Source: Marisediminitalea lipolytica (GTDB taxonomy: Bacteria > Pseudomonadota > Gammaproteobacteria > Enterobacterales > Alteromonadaceae). Taken from it: a stretch of DNA of 64,000 nucleotides. Shown piece after piece: positions 44,537 through 54,774 of this stretch (the first letter of the stretch is position 1; every line of letters begins with the position of its first letter). The notes beneath the pieces were generated by a model. That model ran no database searches, was not told the DNA's origin, and saw only the letters and a list, made by a program, of their open reading frames with translations. The stretch spans positions 806,001 through 870,000 of the forward strand of contig NZ_MJIC01000010.1 of the NCBI RefSeq assembly GCF_001758465.1, in the 5' to 3' direction. Both the position numbers and the translations under genes were made by a program.

Positions 44537-45274
44537 ATGTCAAAAGGCTCAGAATTTTCGATTCATTGTCAGAGCTGTAGTTTCAGCCATTTGTGCCTGC
44601 CAGTTTCGTTAAATAAAACTGAACTCGATTCGCTTGATGATATTATTGAGCGTAAAAAACCACTGCACAAACACGATAAGCTGGTTAAAGCCGGCGATAA
44701 GTTTAATTCATTGTTTGCGGTACGCGCAGGCTCCTTTAAGTCTTTTGTGAGTAGTAAAGACGGCGAAGAGCAAATTATTGGTTTTCACTTTCCCGGCGAT
44801 ATTATCGGTTTTGATGCGCTGCGCGAAAATGCACACCAGAGCTATACTCAGGCGCTGGAAACAGCGATGGTATGCGAACTGCCCTACGAAACGCTGGATA
44901 AAATGTCGGTGCAATTTCCTAAACTGCGCCATCAGATCATGAGTTTTATGAGTGCCGAAATTAAACAGGATCACGACCTGATGATGCTGCTTAACAAACG
45001 CACTGCCGAAGAACGCCTGATTTATTTTCTTGCGCATTTATCCAAACGCTTTGAAGATCGTGGTTTCTCACCGCGTCAGTTCAATCTGAGCATGACACGG
45101 AACGAAATTGGTAATTATCTTGGCTTAACGGTAGAAACGATTTCTCGTTTACTTACACGCTTCCAGAAAGAAGGCATCATTCAGGTGGATGGTAAATTAA
45201 TTACTATTCTCGATTTTGAAGCCATGGATGCCAAACTGCATAGTATGGACATTCCTACTACCACCATCTGCTAA
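44537..45274 (+). CDS. fnr: Oxygen-sensing regulator Fnr
   Basis: The 245-residue regulator has the Fe-S ligands Cys11, Cys14 and Cys20 (CxxC-x5-C, shifted nine from the E. coli set) and Cys113, and an HTH containing [19 protein letters not shown] that is nearly the E. coli Fnr form, including the Glu, Ser and Arg that read TTGAT. It should activate low-oxygen genes and FNR-type sites in this window fit it. GGAG lies upstream. Confidence 0.95.
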   Translation: MSKGSEFSIHCQSCSFSHLCLPVSLNKTELDSLDDIIERKKPLHKHDKLVKAGDKFNSLFAVRAGSFKSFVSSKDGEEQIIGFHFPGDIIGFDALRENAHQSYTQALETAMVCELPYETLDKMSVQFPKLRHQIMSFMSAEIKQDHDLMMLLNKRTAEERLIYFLAHLSKRFEDRGFSPRQFNLSMTRNEIGNYLGLTVETISRLLTRFQKEGIIQVDGKLITILDFEAMDAKLHSMDIPTTTIC

Positions 45275-45311
45275 GTTATCTGCCGGCTGTTTTTCCTTTT
45301 TTATCAGTTCG

Positions 45312-45325
45312 TTGATCCCAAGCAA
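45312..45325 (+). promoter_or_regulatory. FNR-type site upstream of uspE
   Basis: TTGATCCCAAGCAA matches TTGAT-N4-ATCAA at nine of ten positions (AGCAA in place of ATCAA). It lies about 73 bases before the uspE start, the expected distance for an activator. Confidence 0.55.
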
Positions 45326-45397
45326 TCGACAAACTGGAGAAACAGCCACAGCAGAGATACACTCTTAATGTAGCCAATACATTAATGGAGTGTCATC

Positions 45398-46315
45398 ATG
45401 ATCGAATACAGCCAAATTCTGGCCGTGGTTGAACCCGAAAAAGATACCCAGCCTGCCTTATCCCGCGCTCTGGAATTAGCCGACAAAACCGGTGCTCAGA
45501 TTACCGCGCTAATGACCATTTACGATTTTTCATACGAAATGACCACCATGCTCTCAGGTGAAGAGCGCGAGGCAATGCGTGAAGCGGTGGTTAAAGAGCG
45601 TACCACCTGGCTGCAGGAACAACTGGCACAATACAGTCAGCCAATTCAGGCTCTGGTTGCCTGGAACAACCGCCCCTATGAAGCCATTATCAAAACGGCT
45701 ATTGAGTTAAGCGCAGATATCGTGGTTAAGGCAACCCGTTCACATGATGACTTGCGCTCCGTTATCTTCACGCCAACCGACTGGCATCTGGTACGTAAAT
45801 GCCCTGCCCCGGTTCTGTTAGTCAAAGAGCATGACTGGCCGCAGGATGGTAAAATCATTGCCGCAGTAAATGTAGGCACAGAAGATCGCGAACACGCACA
45901 GTTAAACAACACGTTAACCACAATCGCACAGGACTACGCCAAACTTTTGAGCGGTCACGTACATCTGGCTAATTGCTATCCCGGCACACCACTGAATATC
46001 GCCATAGAAGTCCCTGAGTTTGATCCCGAGACTTACAATCAGTCAGTAAAAAATCATCATTTGGAAGAAATGGAAAAACACAGCGCACGTTTTTCTATTC
46101 CGCTGGATAATTGCCACGTTCGCGAGGGCCTGCCAGAAAAAGCCATTCCCCAGATTGCCCGTGAACTGGACGCAGAACTTGTTATTATCGGCACTGTCGG
46201 TCGTGTTGGCATCTCTGCCGCGCTAATTGGTAACACCGCTGAGCACGTTATTGATGAGCTGAACTGCGATGTGTTAGCAATTAAGCCTGATGGTTTTATC
46301 AGCCCGGTAAGTTAA
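45398..46315 (+). CDS. uspE: Tandem universal stress protein
   Basis: The 305-residue protein has two Usp domains; the second ends with GTVGRVGISAALIGNTAEHVI, the ATP-binding form. In many gammaproteobacteria uspE directly follows fnr, as here. GGAG precedes the ATG. An FNR-type site upstream suggests low-oxygen control. Confidence 0.93.
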   Translation: MIEYSQILAVVEPEKDTQPALSRALELADKTGAQITALMTIYDFSYEMTTMLSGEEREAMREAVVKERTTWLQEQLAQYSQPIQALVAWNNRPYEAIIKTAIELSADIVVKATRSHDDLRSVIFTPTDWHLVRKCPAPVLLVKEHDWPQDGKIIAAVNVGTEDREHAQLNNTLTTIAQDYAKLLSGHVHLANCYPGTPLNIAIEVPEFDPETYNQSVKNHHLEEMEKHSARFSIPLDNCHVREGLPEKAIPQIARELDAELVIIGTVGRVGISAALIGNTAEHVIDELNCDVLAIKPDGFISPVS

Positions 46316-46447
46316 TCTATCAAGCGGGCAGCGGCCCGCTGCCTTTTGTTTTTGTAAAACCATAGCAGCCTCATGCACTCTGTACAGCAGCGGCTGGTGC
46401 CAATTAAGCAATGGGCAATCGGTAGTGCGTGAATAAACTGCTTCGCG

Positions 46448-46453
46448 TATAAT
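46448..46453 (+). promoter_or_regulatory. -10 hexamer of ttcA
   Basis: TATAAT with a 37-base distance to the TtcA start. A -35 box is not clear. Its position rules out the ATG at 46452 as the start. Confidence 0.6.
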
Positions 46454-46484
46454 GCCCGCCATAGCAATATGGGTTTTGGATTAT

Positions 46485-47411
46485 ATGAGTTTACACATCA
46501 ATACTGCCGCCGCTGCCACTCAGTCAAAGCAGAAATACAGCTTCAACAAGTTACAAAAGCGCATTCGTCGAAATGTGGGTAAAGCCATAGATGATTTTGG
46601 CATGATTGAAGATGGCGACAAGGTTATGGTGTGTCTGTCTGGCGGTAAAGACAGCTATACCATGCTGGATGTACTGATGTACCTGCAACGCATTGCCCCA
46701 ATTAGTTTTGATATTGTGGCGGTTAATCTGGACCAGAAGCAACCCGGTTTTCCTGAACACATTTTACCAGAATATCTTAATGGGCTGGGTATCGACTATA
46801 AAATCGTGCAGGAAGACACCTATTCTATTGTTAAAGAGAAAATCCCAGAGGGTAAAACCACCTGTTCGCTATGTTCACGCTTACGTCGTGGCATTCTGTA
46901 TCGCACGGCAACCGAGCTTGGTGCAACTAAAATTGCCCTTGGTCATCACCGTGATGACATGCTTGAAACCCTGTTTCTTAACATGTTTCATGGCGGTAAA
47001 TTAAAGTCAATGCCGCCAAAACTGGTGAGTGATGACGGTAAACATGTGGTGATCCGCCCATTGGCCTACTGTACCGAACGGGATATCGAAAAATACGCCG
47101 CCTCTGTTGAATTTCCTATCATTCCCTGTAACTTATGTGGTTCACAGGAAAACTTGCAGCGGCAAAACATCAAGATGATGTTACAGGACTGGAATAAACG
47201 TTTTCCGGGGCGTATTGAGTCTATGTTCAGGGCAATGCAAAACGTGACCCCTTCTCATTTGGTTGACAAAAACCTGCACGACTTTAAGGCCATTAAAGCG
47301 ACAGGCGAAGCACAACCCGAGGGCGATATCGCATTTGATGCTCCCGAATTCGACACCGTACCACATCCTGACACTGCAGAGTCCATCACTATTGTAAACT
47401 TGACGGAATAA
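46485..47411 (+). CDS. ttcA: tRNA 2-thiocytidine synthase TtcA
   Basis: The 308-residue protein has the PP-loop [11 protein letters not shown] and two CxxC pairs, CSLC and CNLC, with [18 protein letters not shown] between them, as in TtcA, which thiolates C32 of certain tRNAs using a 4Fe-4S cluster. The ATG at 46485 is used because TATAAT lies at 46448. The next gene starts seven bases after the stop. Confidence 0.95.
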   Translation: MSLHINTAAAATQSKQKYSFNKLQKRIRRNVGKAIDDFGMIEDGDKVMVCLSGGKDSYTMLDVLMYLQRIAPISFDIVAVNLDQKQPGFPEHILPEYLNGLGIDYKIVQEDTYSIVKEKIPEGKTTCSLCSRLRRGILYRTATELGATKIALGHHRDDMLETLFLNMFHGGKLKSMPPKLVSDDGKHVVIRPLAYCTERDIEKYAASVEFPIIPCNLCGSQENLQRQNIKMMLQDWNKRFPGRIESMFRAMQNVTPSHLVDKNLHDFKAIKATGEAQPEGDIAFDAPEFDTVPHPDTAESITIVNLTE

Positions 47412-47417
47412 GTGGCT

Positions 47418-48389
47418 ATGAAAATTGGGATCGCGCTGGGTTCCGGTGCTGCCCGTGGTTGGGCGCACATAGGTGTTATTCAGGCGCTGGAAAAACTGGG
47501 CGTTAAAATTGATGTGGTAGCAGGTTGCTCCATAGGTGCATACGTGGGTGCTGCCTATGCCAGTGGTAAACTCGATGAACTCAAGGAATGGGCTTCGTCA
47601 CTTACAGAATGGCAGACCCTTAGTCTGATGGGGATTGGTATTCGCCGCGGCGGCCTGGCCAGCGGTCAGAAGGTATTCGATAAACTGGCCAGCGATTTAT
47701 GCGCCCCTACCTTTGAAGAAATGGAAAAACCCTTTGCCTGTGTGGCCACCGATCTGTACTCAGGCCGGGAAGTGGTGTTTAACAAGGGGGATGTCGGCAC
47801 GTCTATACAGGCATCCTGTGCCATCCCTGCGCTGTTTTCCCCTATTGCTTATGAAGAGCGCTGGTTGGTTGATGGCGCCGTCGTTAACCCTGTTCCGGTA
47901 AATTTATGCCGTCAGCTGGGCGCAGATTTTGTCATAGCGGTAAACCTGAACGCCGACTTCAGACCACTGCAAATTGCTCGCGAAACGTTACGCCACGAAG
48001 AGTTTCAGGAAAAAAACGAGCACTTCTTCAAAAAAAGTCAGGACGTCGTTCGCCAGTGGTTTTCGCCAGAGCCGAAAGATAACAGCAAACACGCCCCCGG
48101 TATTTTAAGTGTTATGAGCAGCTCTTTGGAAATCCTGCAGGCCCGGGTTACCCGTTCGCGTCTGGCTGGTGAGCCACCGGATATTCTTATTGAGCCAACG
48201 TTAACCGACGTGGGATTAATGGAGTTTCATCGCTGTGCGGAACTTTGCGACACCGGCGAGCAGGTAGTTAAAAGACTGGCAGAACAAATTCGTTATCAGC
48301 TGGTGCTAGACGAAGTGCTCCCGCCTTCAGCAGTTGATCAGGAAGCGTTAACCGAAAAAGCAGAAGCAGACGACGCAAAACAGGAATGA
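47418..48389 (+). CDS. rssA: Patatin-like phospholipase (RssA type)
   Basis: The protein of about 323 residues has the patatin pattern: GSGAARGWAHIG (oxyanion hole), AGCSIGAYVGA (Ser nucleophile in GxSxG) and the dyad Asp in LVDGAVVNPVP. It hydrolyses lipid acyl chains, probably at the inner membrane. Similarity in layout to RssA and closely related NTE-type proteins. It likely shares a transcript with ttcA. Confidence 0.87.
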   Translation: MKIGIALGSGAARGWAHIGVIQALEKLGVKIDVVAGCSIGAYVGAAYASGKLDELKEWASSLTEWQTLSLMGIGIRRGGLASGQKVFDKLASDLCAPTFEEMEKPFACVATDLYSGREVVFNKGDVGTSIQASCAIPALFSPIAYEERWLVDGAVVNPVPVNLCRQLGADFVIAVNLNADFRPLQIARETLRHEEFQEKNEHFFKKSQDVVRQWFSPEPKDNSKHAPGILSVMSSSLEILQARVTRSRLAGEPPDILIEPTLTDVGLMEFHRCAELCDTGEQVVKRLAEQIRYQLVLDEVLPPSAVDQEALTEKAEADDAKQE

Positions 48390-48401
48390 AAAGTAGCATA
48401 G

Positions 48402-48433
48402 CAATGGTGCTGGCACTCAATACCACACCATTG
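48402..48433. repeat. Inverted repeat between convergent genes
   Basis: CAATGGTG and CACCATTG are spaced by 16 bases. It lies between the convergent rssA-like gene and the DUF2987 gene. There is no T-run, so it is only possibly a bidirectional terminator. Confidence 0.4.
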
Positions 48434-48447
48434 CCTGCCGGCACTTT

Positions 48448-49083
48448 TTAACTCTTTGCCAGCGCCGTAATTCGAAGCGGTTTAACCGGCAGTTTCAGTG
48501 ACTTTCCTTCAGCCAGCCAGTCATTATCCAGCATCAGCATGCCGTTGGTAATTGCTGGCGCGCCAGGCACCATGGCATCTAACTCACTATCACTAAAGCG
48601 AAACGTTAAGCCTTTTACCGACGGCATCATAAAGGATAAAAACCCACCCATTTCGTTAAAGAACGCTTCATATTGTTGTTTAATAAACGCTAAGTCCTCT
48701 GCCGAGTACTCGGTTTTTAAATGCTCTGCTGTGGTTTCTATCTGCACCGACATATCACACAAGTTTGCCGCTTCATCAAGATCAATCACTACCATCGCAT
48801 CGGCTAAATTTAGTGCTTTTTCCTTAGGCACTAAAAAGCGCTGCTCTGGCGATACCTCTAGGGGAATATCCTGTTTTTGCGTCACGATAGTTGCTGTATT
48901 AATTTTGCAAAGGTGTGTGGTACCCACCCGTAAAAAGCCAAAAGCAAACTGTAGTGCAGCAGTATTTTCGCCGCTTAATTTTTTCACATGGCTGTAAAAA
49001 CGTTTGTATTCTACTTCAACCACCTCAGCGCAAACATTAAAGGCAGAGGCAAGTAAAGCAACGGCTAAAAGAGTACGTTTCAT
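48448..49083 (-). CDS. DUF2987 family secreted protein
   Basis: The 211-residue precursor has a signal peptide (cleavage near VCA) and the DUF2987 pattern: VEYKRFYSHVKKLSG at the start and MPSVKGLTFRF, LMLDND near the end. Two Cys could form a disulfide. The family is common in Alteromonadales and its function is unknown. Its ATG overlaps the stop of the upstream Bax-like gene. Confidence 0.85.
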   Translation of the reverse strand: MKRTLLAVALLASAFNVCAEVVEVEYKRFYSHVKKLSGENTAALQFAFGFLRVGTTHLCKINTATIVTQKQDIPLEVSPEQRFLVPKEKALNLADAMVVIDLDEAANLCDMSVQIETTAEHLKTEYSAEDLAFIKQQYEAFFNEMGGFLSFMMPSVKGLTFRFSDSELDAMVPGAPAITNGMLMLDNDWLAEGKSLKLPVKPLRITALAKS

Positions 49084-49871
49084 TCGGTAATAAACCTTTT
49101 GTTGTAGCGGATCATATTTTGTAGTTCGTTAACATAGGCCGCTCCGCGTTCGGAGTAATTCATTAATCCTTCAGCCAGAGCCAGGCCCGTTACCGGTAAT
49201 TGTGCACGACGTAAAGACGCTCTGATATGACGTAGCTCACGATATGCGTCATGGCGATTAATATTTCGCATGTAGGTGTAAGTAGCTCGAGACAGGTTAT
49301 CAAATCTGGCTACCTCATGGCTGGCACCGCTACTGCGCCGTGATGGCACAAAACCGCAGCCTTTTTGATAACACCACAGGCCAAAAAAATTATAGCCTTG
49401 CTGGGCAAACCGGGACGTCCCCCAGGCTGATTCATTAGCAGCCTGCATCAAAACCAGCTCCACCGGCAAAATATCGACCTTGTTAAGCATCTGCTTGATT
49501 TGCTTGTCGGCGGGCATATTCTGATCAACCCGGTACTCTTCGGCGAGCCACTCCAATCGCTCGTTGTCGTCTTCGGTAAGTGTATTCCCGGCCGTCAGCT
49601 GACGCTGTAGCGTTTGCAAGTAGTGACGCAGACTCAGTAAATAATCGTTTTGCTTTTCAACCTCGGGCTTCAGATAAGCAAAAAATGCCTGTTTACGTGC
49701 TTTGGTATCTTCTACAGCTGCAAAATCAGGAACGGGCTGTTCAGCCTGCTCTGTTTCAGGTACATCCAGAATATCGGGCTCACGGGTGCCTGTCATCCAG
49801 GCTAACACCACGGTTATTGCCATCACCGCAACCGCAATTAAGATAATTTTACTGGTTTCCCGTTTATGCAT
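49080..49871 (-). CDS. Bax-like glucosaminidase-domain protein
   Basis: The 263-residue protein has one N-terminal helix (ILIAVAVMAITVVLAWM), an acidic linker and a glucosaminidase-type domain with AANESAWGTSRFAQQGYNFFGLWCY, which includes the conserved catalytic Glu. It is of the Bax family and should act on peptidoglycan. The ATG at 49871 fits because the start overlaps the stop of the preceding YciC-like gene (ATGA). Confidence 0.88.
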   Translation of the reverse strand: MHKRETSKIILIAVAVMAITVVLAWMTGTREPDILDVPETEQAEQPVPDFAAVEDTKARKQAFFAYLKPEVEKQNDYLLSLRHYLQTLQRQLTAGNTLTEDDNERLEWLAEEYRVDQNMPADKQIKQMLNKVDILPVELVLMQAANESAWGTSRFAQQGYNFFGLWCYQKGCGFVPSRRSSGASHEVARFDNLSRATYTYMRNINRHDAYRELRHIRASLRRAQLPVTGLALAEGLMNYSERGAAYVNELQNMIRYNKRFITE

Positions 49872-50613
49872 CGAGTATCGAGTCCTTGCCGCCGCTATGC
49901 AGCTGTTGCGAAGTTTGCGCAAAACCGAAAAGATCGGCGTACAAGCGCCCCATTACCAGTACATAAATGGGACCAACCCACAATACTGCCAGTCCCATGG
50001 TAAGCAGAATCAACAAAAACATCAGCACAAAGGCCAACAGAAGCAATGTAAACGGAAACAGATAACGGTTAACAACCTTTACCGACAACACCACAGACTG
50101 AACCAGCCCCAGTCGCTTCTCGGCAATCAGCACAACCGTAAACTGAGTAGCCATGTAGATATAAAGCCCGGGCAAAATTAAAAAGTTAAGCCCAATCTGG
50201 GTTAACAGGCTAATCAGTAAATTTGCCGTTACCAGCACTAATACATAGGGAAAATACTGGGTGACTTCTTTCACACTGGTACCGGTGTGTGTAGAGAGTT
50301 TAACGCCTAACATGCGAAAACCCACTATCAGCGGCGTCATGATTATTAGCATAAAAATATCCAGTAATCCGGCATTACTGCTTTGCATGCTCTCTACTGA
50401 AGTCATATCCAGCCCCAGTGCCTGGATCAACAGCATGGTGCAGCCCACACCAATCAGCATCAGCAAGCCGGTTGCTTTTAACAGCATGCCAAGATGCTGC
50501 TTGTACAGGCTTTGGGCCTCGGAAAATAACCCTTTGATATTAAATTTATACTCACCAGCAAGGGCGCGCTGTAAATGCGTATTGTTAGCTGGAGACTGGT
50601 TGTTTTCGCTCAA
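49864..50613 (-). CDS. YciC-like multi-helix membrane protein
   Basis: The 249-residue protein has six or so helices with long hydrophobic segments (LLMLIGVGCTMLLIQAL, LLDIFMLIIMTPLIVGF, and a late FLLILLTMGLAVLW). It resembles the UPF0259/YciC family. Function unknown. It runs into the Bax-like gene. Confidence 0.7.
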   Translation of the reverse strand: MSENNQSPANNTHLQRALAGEYKFNIKGLFSEAQSLYKQHLGMLLKATGLLMLIGVGCTMLLIQALGLDMTSVESMQSSNAGLLDIFMLIIMTPLIVGFRMLGVKLSTHTGTSVKEVTQYFPYVLVLVTANLLISLLTQIGLNFLILPGLYIYMATQFTVVLIAEKRLGLVQSVVLSVKVVNRYLFPFTLLLLAFVLMFLLILLTMGLAVLWVGPIYVLVMGRLYADLFGFAQTSQQLHSGGKDSILDA

Positions 50614-50697
50614 AATAGTATCTCATTAATGACATCGGGCGGAGTATATCACTGCCGGGTAAGTGACCCAAATCTCAGGTAGTGTTGCGCGATTGCT

Positions 50698-51333
50698 TTA
50701 CAACGTAACCAGACGAATAGCCAGTGCTACCAACACAACGCCCATTAAACGGTCGAGCCAATAGCCTTTATCACCAATTAATCGGGCAACTTTAGACGTG
50801 CTTAACAGGTAAGAAAGAAAGCAAAACCACGTTCCGGTTGCCACCGCAAGGTACAAGCCATAGAGCGACTTGACCATGATTGGTGTATCAATACTGATTA
50901 TTGCGGTAAATAATGACAAAAAGAATAACGTAGCTTTAGGATTAAGTCCGTTGGTTAAAAAGCCGCTGATAAGCGCTTTACGCGGAGAAATCATTGGCCG
51001 CTGACCGGCAGACGCTACCGTAGCCGCGGAGTCTGAAGGGCCTGCGCGCAAAGCGCCCCAGGCCAGATACAGTAAATAAGCCGCCGATAAATAACTGATA
51101 GTCGAGTAAAGCCATGGCGTGGTTTTAATCACAACGCTTAACCCTACCAACGAGTAGGCCACATGCAGCAGGATCCCTAAACCAATACCAACACTGGTAT
51201 ACATTGCAATGCGGCGGCCGTAACTAACGCTGTTACGCACTACAATGGCAAAATCAGGGCCAGGACTGGCTACTGCAACCAGGTGCACCAGGGCAATAGT
51301 GAGAAATTCAGAGGCATATTCCATACTCAACAT
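50698..51333 (-). CDS. LysE family amino-acid exporter
   Basis: The 211-residue protein has six helices and the N-terminal pattern VAVASPGPDFAIVVRNSVSYGRR, with the SPGPD motif of RhtB/LysE exporters. It should export an amino acid or homoserine lactone. The start overlaps the end region of cobB. AAGTG precedes it. Confidence 0.87.
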   Translation of the reverse strand: MLSMEYASEFLTIALVHLVAVASPGPDFAIVVRNSVSYGRRIAMYTSVGIGLGILLHVAYSLVGLSVVIKTTPWLYSTISYLSAAYLLYLAWGALRAGPSDSAATVASAGQRPMISPRKALISGFLTNGLNPKATLFFLSLFTAIISIDTPIMVKSLYGLYLAVATGTWFCFLSYLLSTSKVARLIGDKGYWLDRLMGVVLVALAIRLVTL

Positions 51334-51336
51334 CAC

Positions 51337-52059
51337 TTAACAGTATTGCTCTATGAAGTCCGCTACAAATTCGGGGAGCACTTCTCCTGCGCGGCCCACA
51401 ATATGCTCGTCAAACAGACTGTTTTGCTGACTGGGTTCCAGATTAATTTCAATCGTTCGAGCCCCGCTATCCGCCGCCATCGCCACAAAATTAGCTGCCG
51501 GATAAACTTGTCCGGAAGTACCAATGGCGATAAATACATCCGCCTGGGCCAGCGCCATGATAATGTCATCCATGTGCATTGGCACTTCACCAAACCAAAC
51601 AATGTCAGGCCGCATTTGTTCGCCGGGCAGGCAGCAGCGACATTCTGTGGTGTCGTCAAAATCATCCTGCCACACTATGGCTCGACCAGTTTTACAGCAG
51701 CGTGCAGACAATAATTTGCCATGCATATGCAGGATCCGCTGGTTGCCCGCTCGTTCATGCAGATCATCAACATTTTGTGTAACTAATAAAAACTGTTCAC
51801 CTAATGCCTGTTCCAGTTTCGCCAACGCTTTGTGAGCAGGATTTGGCTGTACATCAGGTTGCTGCAATTGAGCACGGCGCTCATTATAAAAGCGGTAAAC
51901 CAATGCCGGATCCGCCGCAAACCCCTCTGGCGTGGCCACATCTTCGACCCGGTGGTTTTCCCACAGGCCGTTATTGTCTCTGAAGGTTTTGAGCCCGGAT
52001 TCAGCCGACACGCCCGCACCGGTGAGTACCACTACTCTGGGTTTATATACATTATCCAT
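51337..52059 (-). CDS. cobB: NAD-dependent protein deacylase CobB
   Basis: The 240-residue sirtuin has [15 protein letters not shown] (NAD binding), [12 protein letters not shown] and the catalytic His of HMHGKL, and a Cys4 zinc set (ARCCKTG and ECRCCLPG). Tyr and Arg in FYNERRAQL are the residues that read acyl-succinyl groups in CobB/SIRT5-type enzymes. It removes acyl groups from lysines. It overlaps the sulfurtransferase by eight bases. Confidence 0.93.
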   Translation of the reverse strand: MDNVYKPRVVVLTGAGVSAESGLKTFRDNNGLWENHRVEDVATPEGFAADPALVYRFYNERRAQLQQPDVQPNPAHKALAKLEQALGEQFLLVTQNVDDLHERAGNQRILHMHGKLLSARCCKTGRAIVWQDDFDDTTECRCCLPGEQMRPDIVWFGEVPMHMDDIIMALAQADVFIAIGTSGQVYPAANFVAMAADSGARTIEINLEPSQQNSLFDEHIVGRAGEVLPEFVADFIEQYC

Positions 52060-52888
52060 GAGATACCTCTACTGGCAGCGATTCATCAGCGCCCCACTCT
52101 GACCAGGAGCCATCATAAACAGTGACACTCTGCGCGCCAGCCTGCAAGGCAGCCAAACCAATAACGCAGGCGGTAACACCAGAGCCACAGCTACAAATGA
52201 TTGGCTGCTCCAGACTAACCTGGTGTTGGTAAAAATACGCTGTTAGCGCCGCGGGCGACTTTAAAGTAGTCCCGTTATCGAGGAGTTCGTTAAAGGGCAC
52301 ATTCACTGCGCCCGGCATATGGCCACTGCGTAAGCCAGCGCGAGGTTCTGGTGCCGAGCCCTCAAAACGAGGGCGACTTCGTGCATCCCATACCGACTTA
52401 TCGCCATGGTTAATGGCAGCCACTACGGTATCACTACCGCAAAACCAGTCAGCCTGATATTCACCGGCAAACCCGGCCGGTATCGGCTCGGCCAATGTAT
52501 CGGCAACAGGATGACCAGCGTCTTTCCACGCCGGCAAACCACCATTTAAAATTACCGCGTTGGGATGACCCAGAGCCGACAGCATCCACCATACTCTGGG
52601 CGCGCAAAACAAGCCTGAGTTGTCATAAATTAATACGGGTTTATCGCCGCTAACGCCAAGTTTTCCAAACAGCGAACTAAGTTCTGCAGCCGCAGGCAGG
52701 GTATGCGGTAAAGATGACTGGTGATCGCTACCCTCACCGTCTAAATCGAATTTAATCGCGCCGGGTAAAAAACCGTCAGCCGGATCATCCGCTTTACCGG
52801 AGACCGGATTGGTCATGGATGCAAACAACACAACATACTGGCTGAGGTCGTTAACACTTATGTCGTTTACCGAAATCACTCGTGGCAA
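52052..52888 (-). CDS. Sulfurtransferase with two rhodanese domains
   Basis: The protein of about 278 residues has an inactive first rhodanese domain ([18 protein letters not shown]) and an active second one with [11 protein letters not shown] holding the catalytic Cys, as in thiosulfate or 3-mercaptopyruvate sulfurtransferases. The open frame continues further upstream to 52939, but GAGGAG six bases before a TTG at 52888 marks the likely start. Confidence 0.87.
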   Translation of the reverse strand: MPRVISVNDISVNDLSQYVVLFASMTNPVSGKADDPADGFLPGAIKFDLDGEGSDHQSSLPHTLPAAAELSSLFGKLGVSGDKPVLIYDNSGLFCAPRVWWMLSALGHPNAVILNGGLPAWKDAGHPVADTLAEPIPAGFAGEYQADWFCGSDTVVAAINHGDKSVWDARSRPRFEGSAPEPRAGLRSGHMPGAVNVPFNELLDNGTTLKSPAALTAYFYQHQVSLEQPIICSCGSGVTACVIGLAALQAGAQSVTVYDGSWSEWGADESLPVEVSHG

Positions 52889-53004
52889 TGTTATCTCCTC
52901 GACATGCAACACAAAAAATGACTGCATCACTCGTGACACGCTTGCCAGAGTGATATGAGATATTGCTACACAGGATTATGCCAAACTTCCGGCCAATAAT
53001 TAAA

Positions 53005-53865
53005 TTATTTACTTAATAACAGAAAGATATGGTTTTCTGCCTGATGATAAGGCACCTCAGGGTAAAAAGTGACGCGCTCTACAATGACAGGAAAGTCCGC
53101 CATCTCTTCGTTATAGGCATCAAGGAAGTCTGTGGTCAGGTAATTGACTGCCGACTCAAGGTACGAATCACCACCAACCACTTTTAAGCAGGCATAGCGG
53201 CCGGCTGGTATCGTGTCATAGCGCATGTCATCAGCGAGTAAAACCGCTCTGGACGGCCGTTCGCAGGCAAGATCAAAACAAAATGCGTCGGGGGCTACGG
53301 TTGTCGGATCATTATGTAAAAAGTTAAAGGTACGGTAAGACGCCGGGGGCAACTTATTTTCCCGGCGCCAACCGATAAACCGTTGAATACTGTTATTAAG
53401 CCGGGCTGGTTGCCCGGTATGACGCAGTGCACATACCTGTATTTCAGGCAGGGTATGTATCAATACGTTATCAGCAAATTCTGCATTAACAGGCATAGCT
53501 AACTCCTTGTTCCATCGCGTTAAGTAAGGCTGTAAAGGGGATGGCAGATGGCTATTGCCCTGTTTAAACTGTTGTGGTGTATATCCTGTAACCCGTTTAA
53601 AAGCGCGGCTGAATGTATCGGAAGACTGGTAGCCGCAATCAAAGGCAATATCAGTTACCGACAACCACCGACGAAACAGCAGCAGATGATAAGCGCGATG
53701 CAAGCGTATTAGCTCATTCAGCTTACCGGGGCCGAGCCCCAGTTGCTGCGTGCACAAGCGTTGAAAATGAAACGGGCTGTAACCACAAACCTTCGCTAAT
53801 GCAGCGAGGGAAACCGCCTTATCGTGATTAGCCTGTAAATAACTCAGTAATTGTTGAACCTGCAT
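53005..53865 (-). CDS. AraC-type regulator with GyrI-like domain
   Basis: The 286-residue protein has two AraC helix-turn-helix segments (AALAKVCGYSPFHFQRL and IAFDCGYQSSDTFSRAF) at the N-terminus and a C-terminal GyrI/SbmC-like ligand domain. Such regulators bind small hydrophobic or drug-like molecules. Target genes are not evident here. Confidence 0.87.
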   Translation of the reverse strand: MQVQQLLSYLQANHDKAVSLAALAKVCGYSPFHFQRLCTQQLGLGPGKLNELIRLHRAYHLLLFRRWLSVTDIAFDCGYQSSDTFSRAFKRVTGYTPQQFKQGNSHLPSPLQPYLTRWNKELAMPVNAEFADNVLIHTLPEIQVCALRHTGQPARLNNSIQRFIGWRRENKLPPASYRTFNFLHNDPTTVAPDAFCFDLACERPSRAVLLADDMRYDTIPAGRYACLKVVGGDSYLESAVNYLTTDFLDAYNEEMADFPVIVERVTFYPEVPYHQAENHIFLLLSK

Positions 53866-53958
53866 AGTGCGTTACGTTTCCAGCCGGCAAGTGCCATCCG
53901 TTGTAACAGGCTACCAGAGCGCGTAACACCGCGCCCGGCAGATATTGCTATTTGTGCA

Positions 53959-54774
53959 CTACAGCATGCGAACTTCGCGTTGTGGGAAGGGGATCTCAAC
54001 TTCCGCCTGTTTTAGTGCGGCAAAAATGGCAGCATTCAGGGCGTATCGAATTTCGAAGTGACGGGTGGTTTCTCCCCACACGCGTACACCAAAATTAATG
54101 CTGCTATCACCAAAGCTATCAACGCCAATGGCCGGTTCTTTATCCGGCGAAATTCCGTCTACGGTTTTTACCGCATCTGCAATAATTTGCGTAACGCTGT
54201 CGATATCACTGGTATAAGCAACACCTACCTCAAGCTCAATGAGCATCTGCGCTGCAGAATTATGTAGAATTTCGCCAACAATCAGCTTGTTTGGAATTTG
54301 AATTGAGACGTTGTCTTCGTTAATTAAGATGGTATAGGGCAACATGACTTTATCTACGACCCCGGCTACACCACACACCTGAATAGTATCTCCCACCACA
54401 AACGGGCGCGTGATGATAATAGTGAAACCCGCGGCATAGTTAGCCAGCATCCCCTGAATAGCGAGGCCAGCCCCCAAACCTACGGCACCAACCGCCGCGA
54501 TAAGGGGTGTTACGCTTATCCCGAGATTGCCCAAAGCAATGATGATGACCAACGCCAAAATAACGAGTTTACTGGCCCCGCCGGTAAAACGGCTCAGTGT
54601 GATATCAATATCACGACCAACCATCATATTTTCAACAACACTGCCAATCTTGCTGGCTATCCACCACCCCACCAACAAGATGACCAGCGCACCAAATAAC
54701 TGAAAGCTATAGGTAACAGCAAATTCAACCAGGGTATCGTATAGGACCTGCGCCTGTTGTAATTCGTCCTGCAT
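53959..54774 (-). CDS. mscS: Small-conductance mechanosensitive channel
   Basis: The 271-residue channel follows classic MscS: three helices, a pore helix rich in Ala/Gly (AAVGAVGLGAGLAIQGMLANYAAG), and a beta domain beginning RPFVVGDTIQVCGVAGVVDK. It opens on membrane tension. It stands beside an AT-rich divergent region. Confidence 0.9.
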   Translation of the reverse strand: MQDELQQAQVLYDTLVEFAVTYSFQLFGALVILLVGWWIASKIGSVVENMMVGRDIDITLSRFTGGASKLVILALVIIIALGNLGISVTPLIAAVGAVGLGAGLAIQGMLANYAAGFTIIITRPFVVGDTIQVCGVAGVVDKVMLPYTILINEDNVSIQIPNKLIVGEILHNSAAQMLIELEVGVAYTSDIDSVTQIIADAVKTVDGISPDKEPAIGVDSFGDSSINFGVRVWGETTRHFEIRYALNAAIFAALKQAEVEIPFPQREVRML

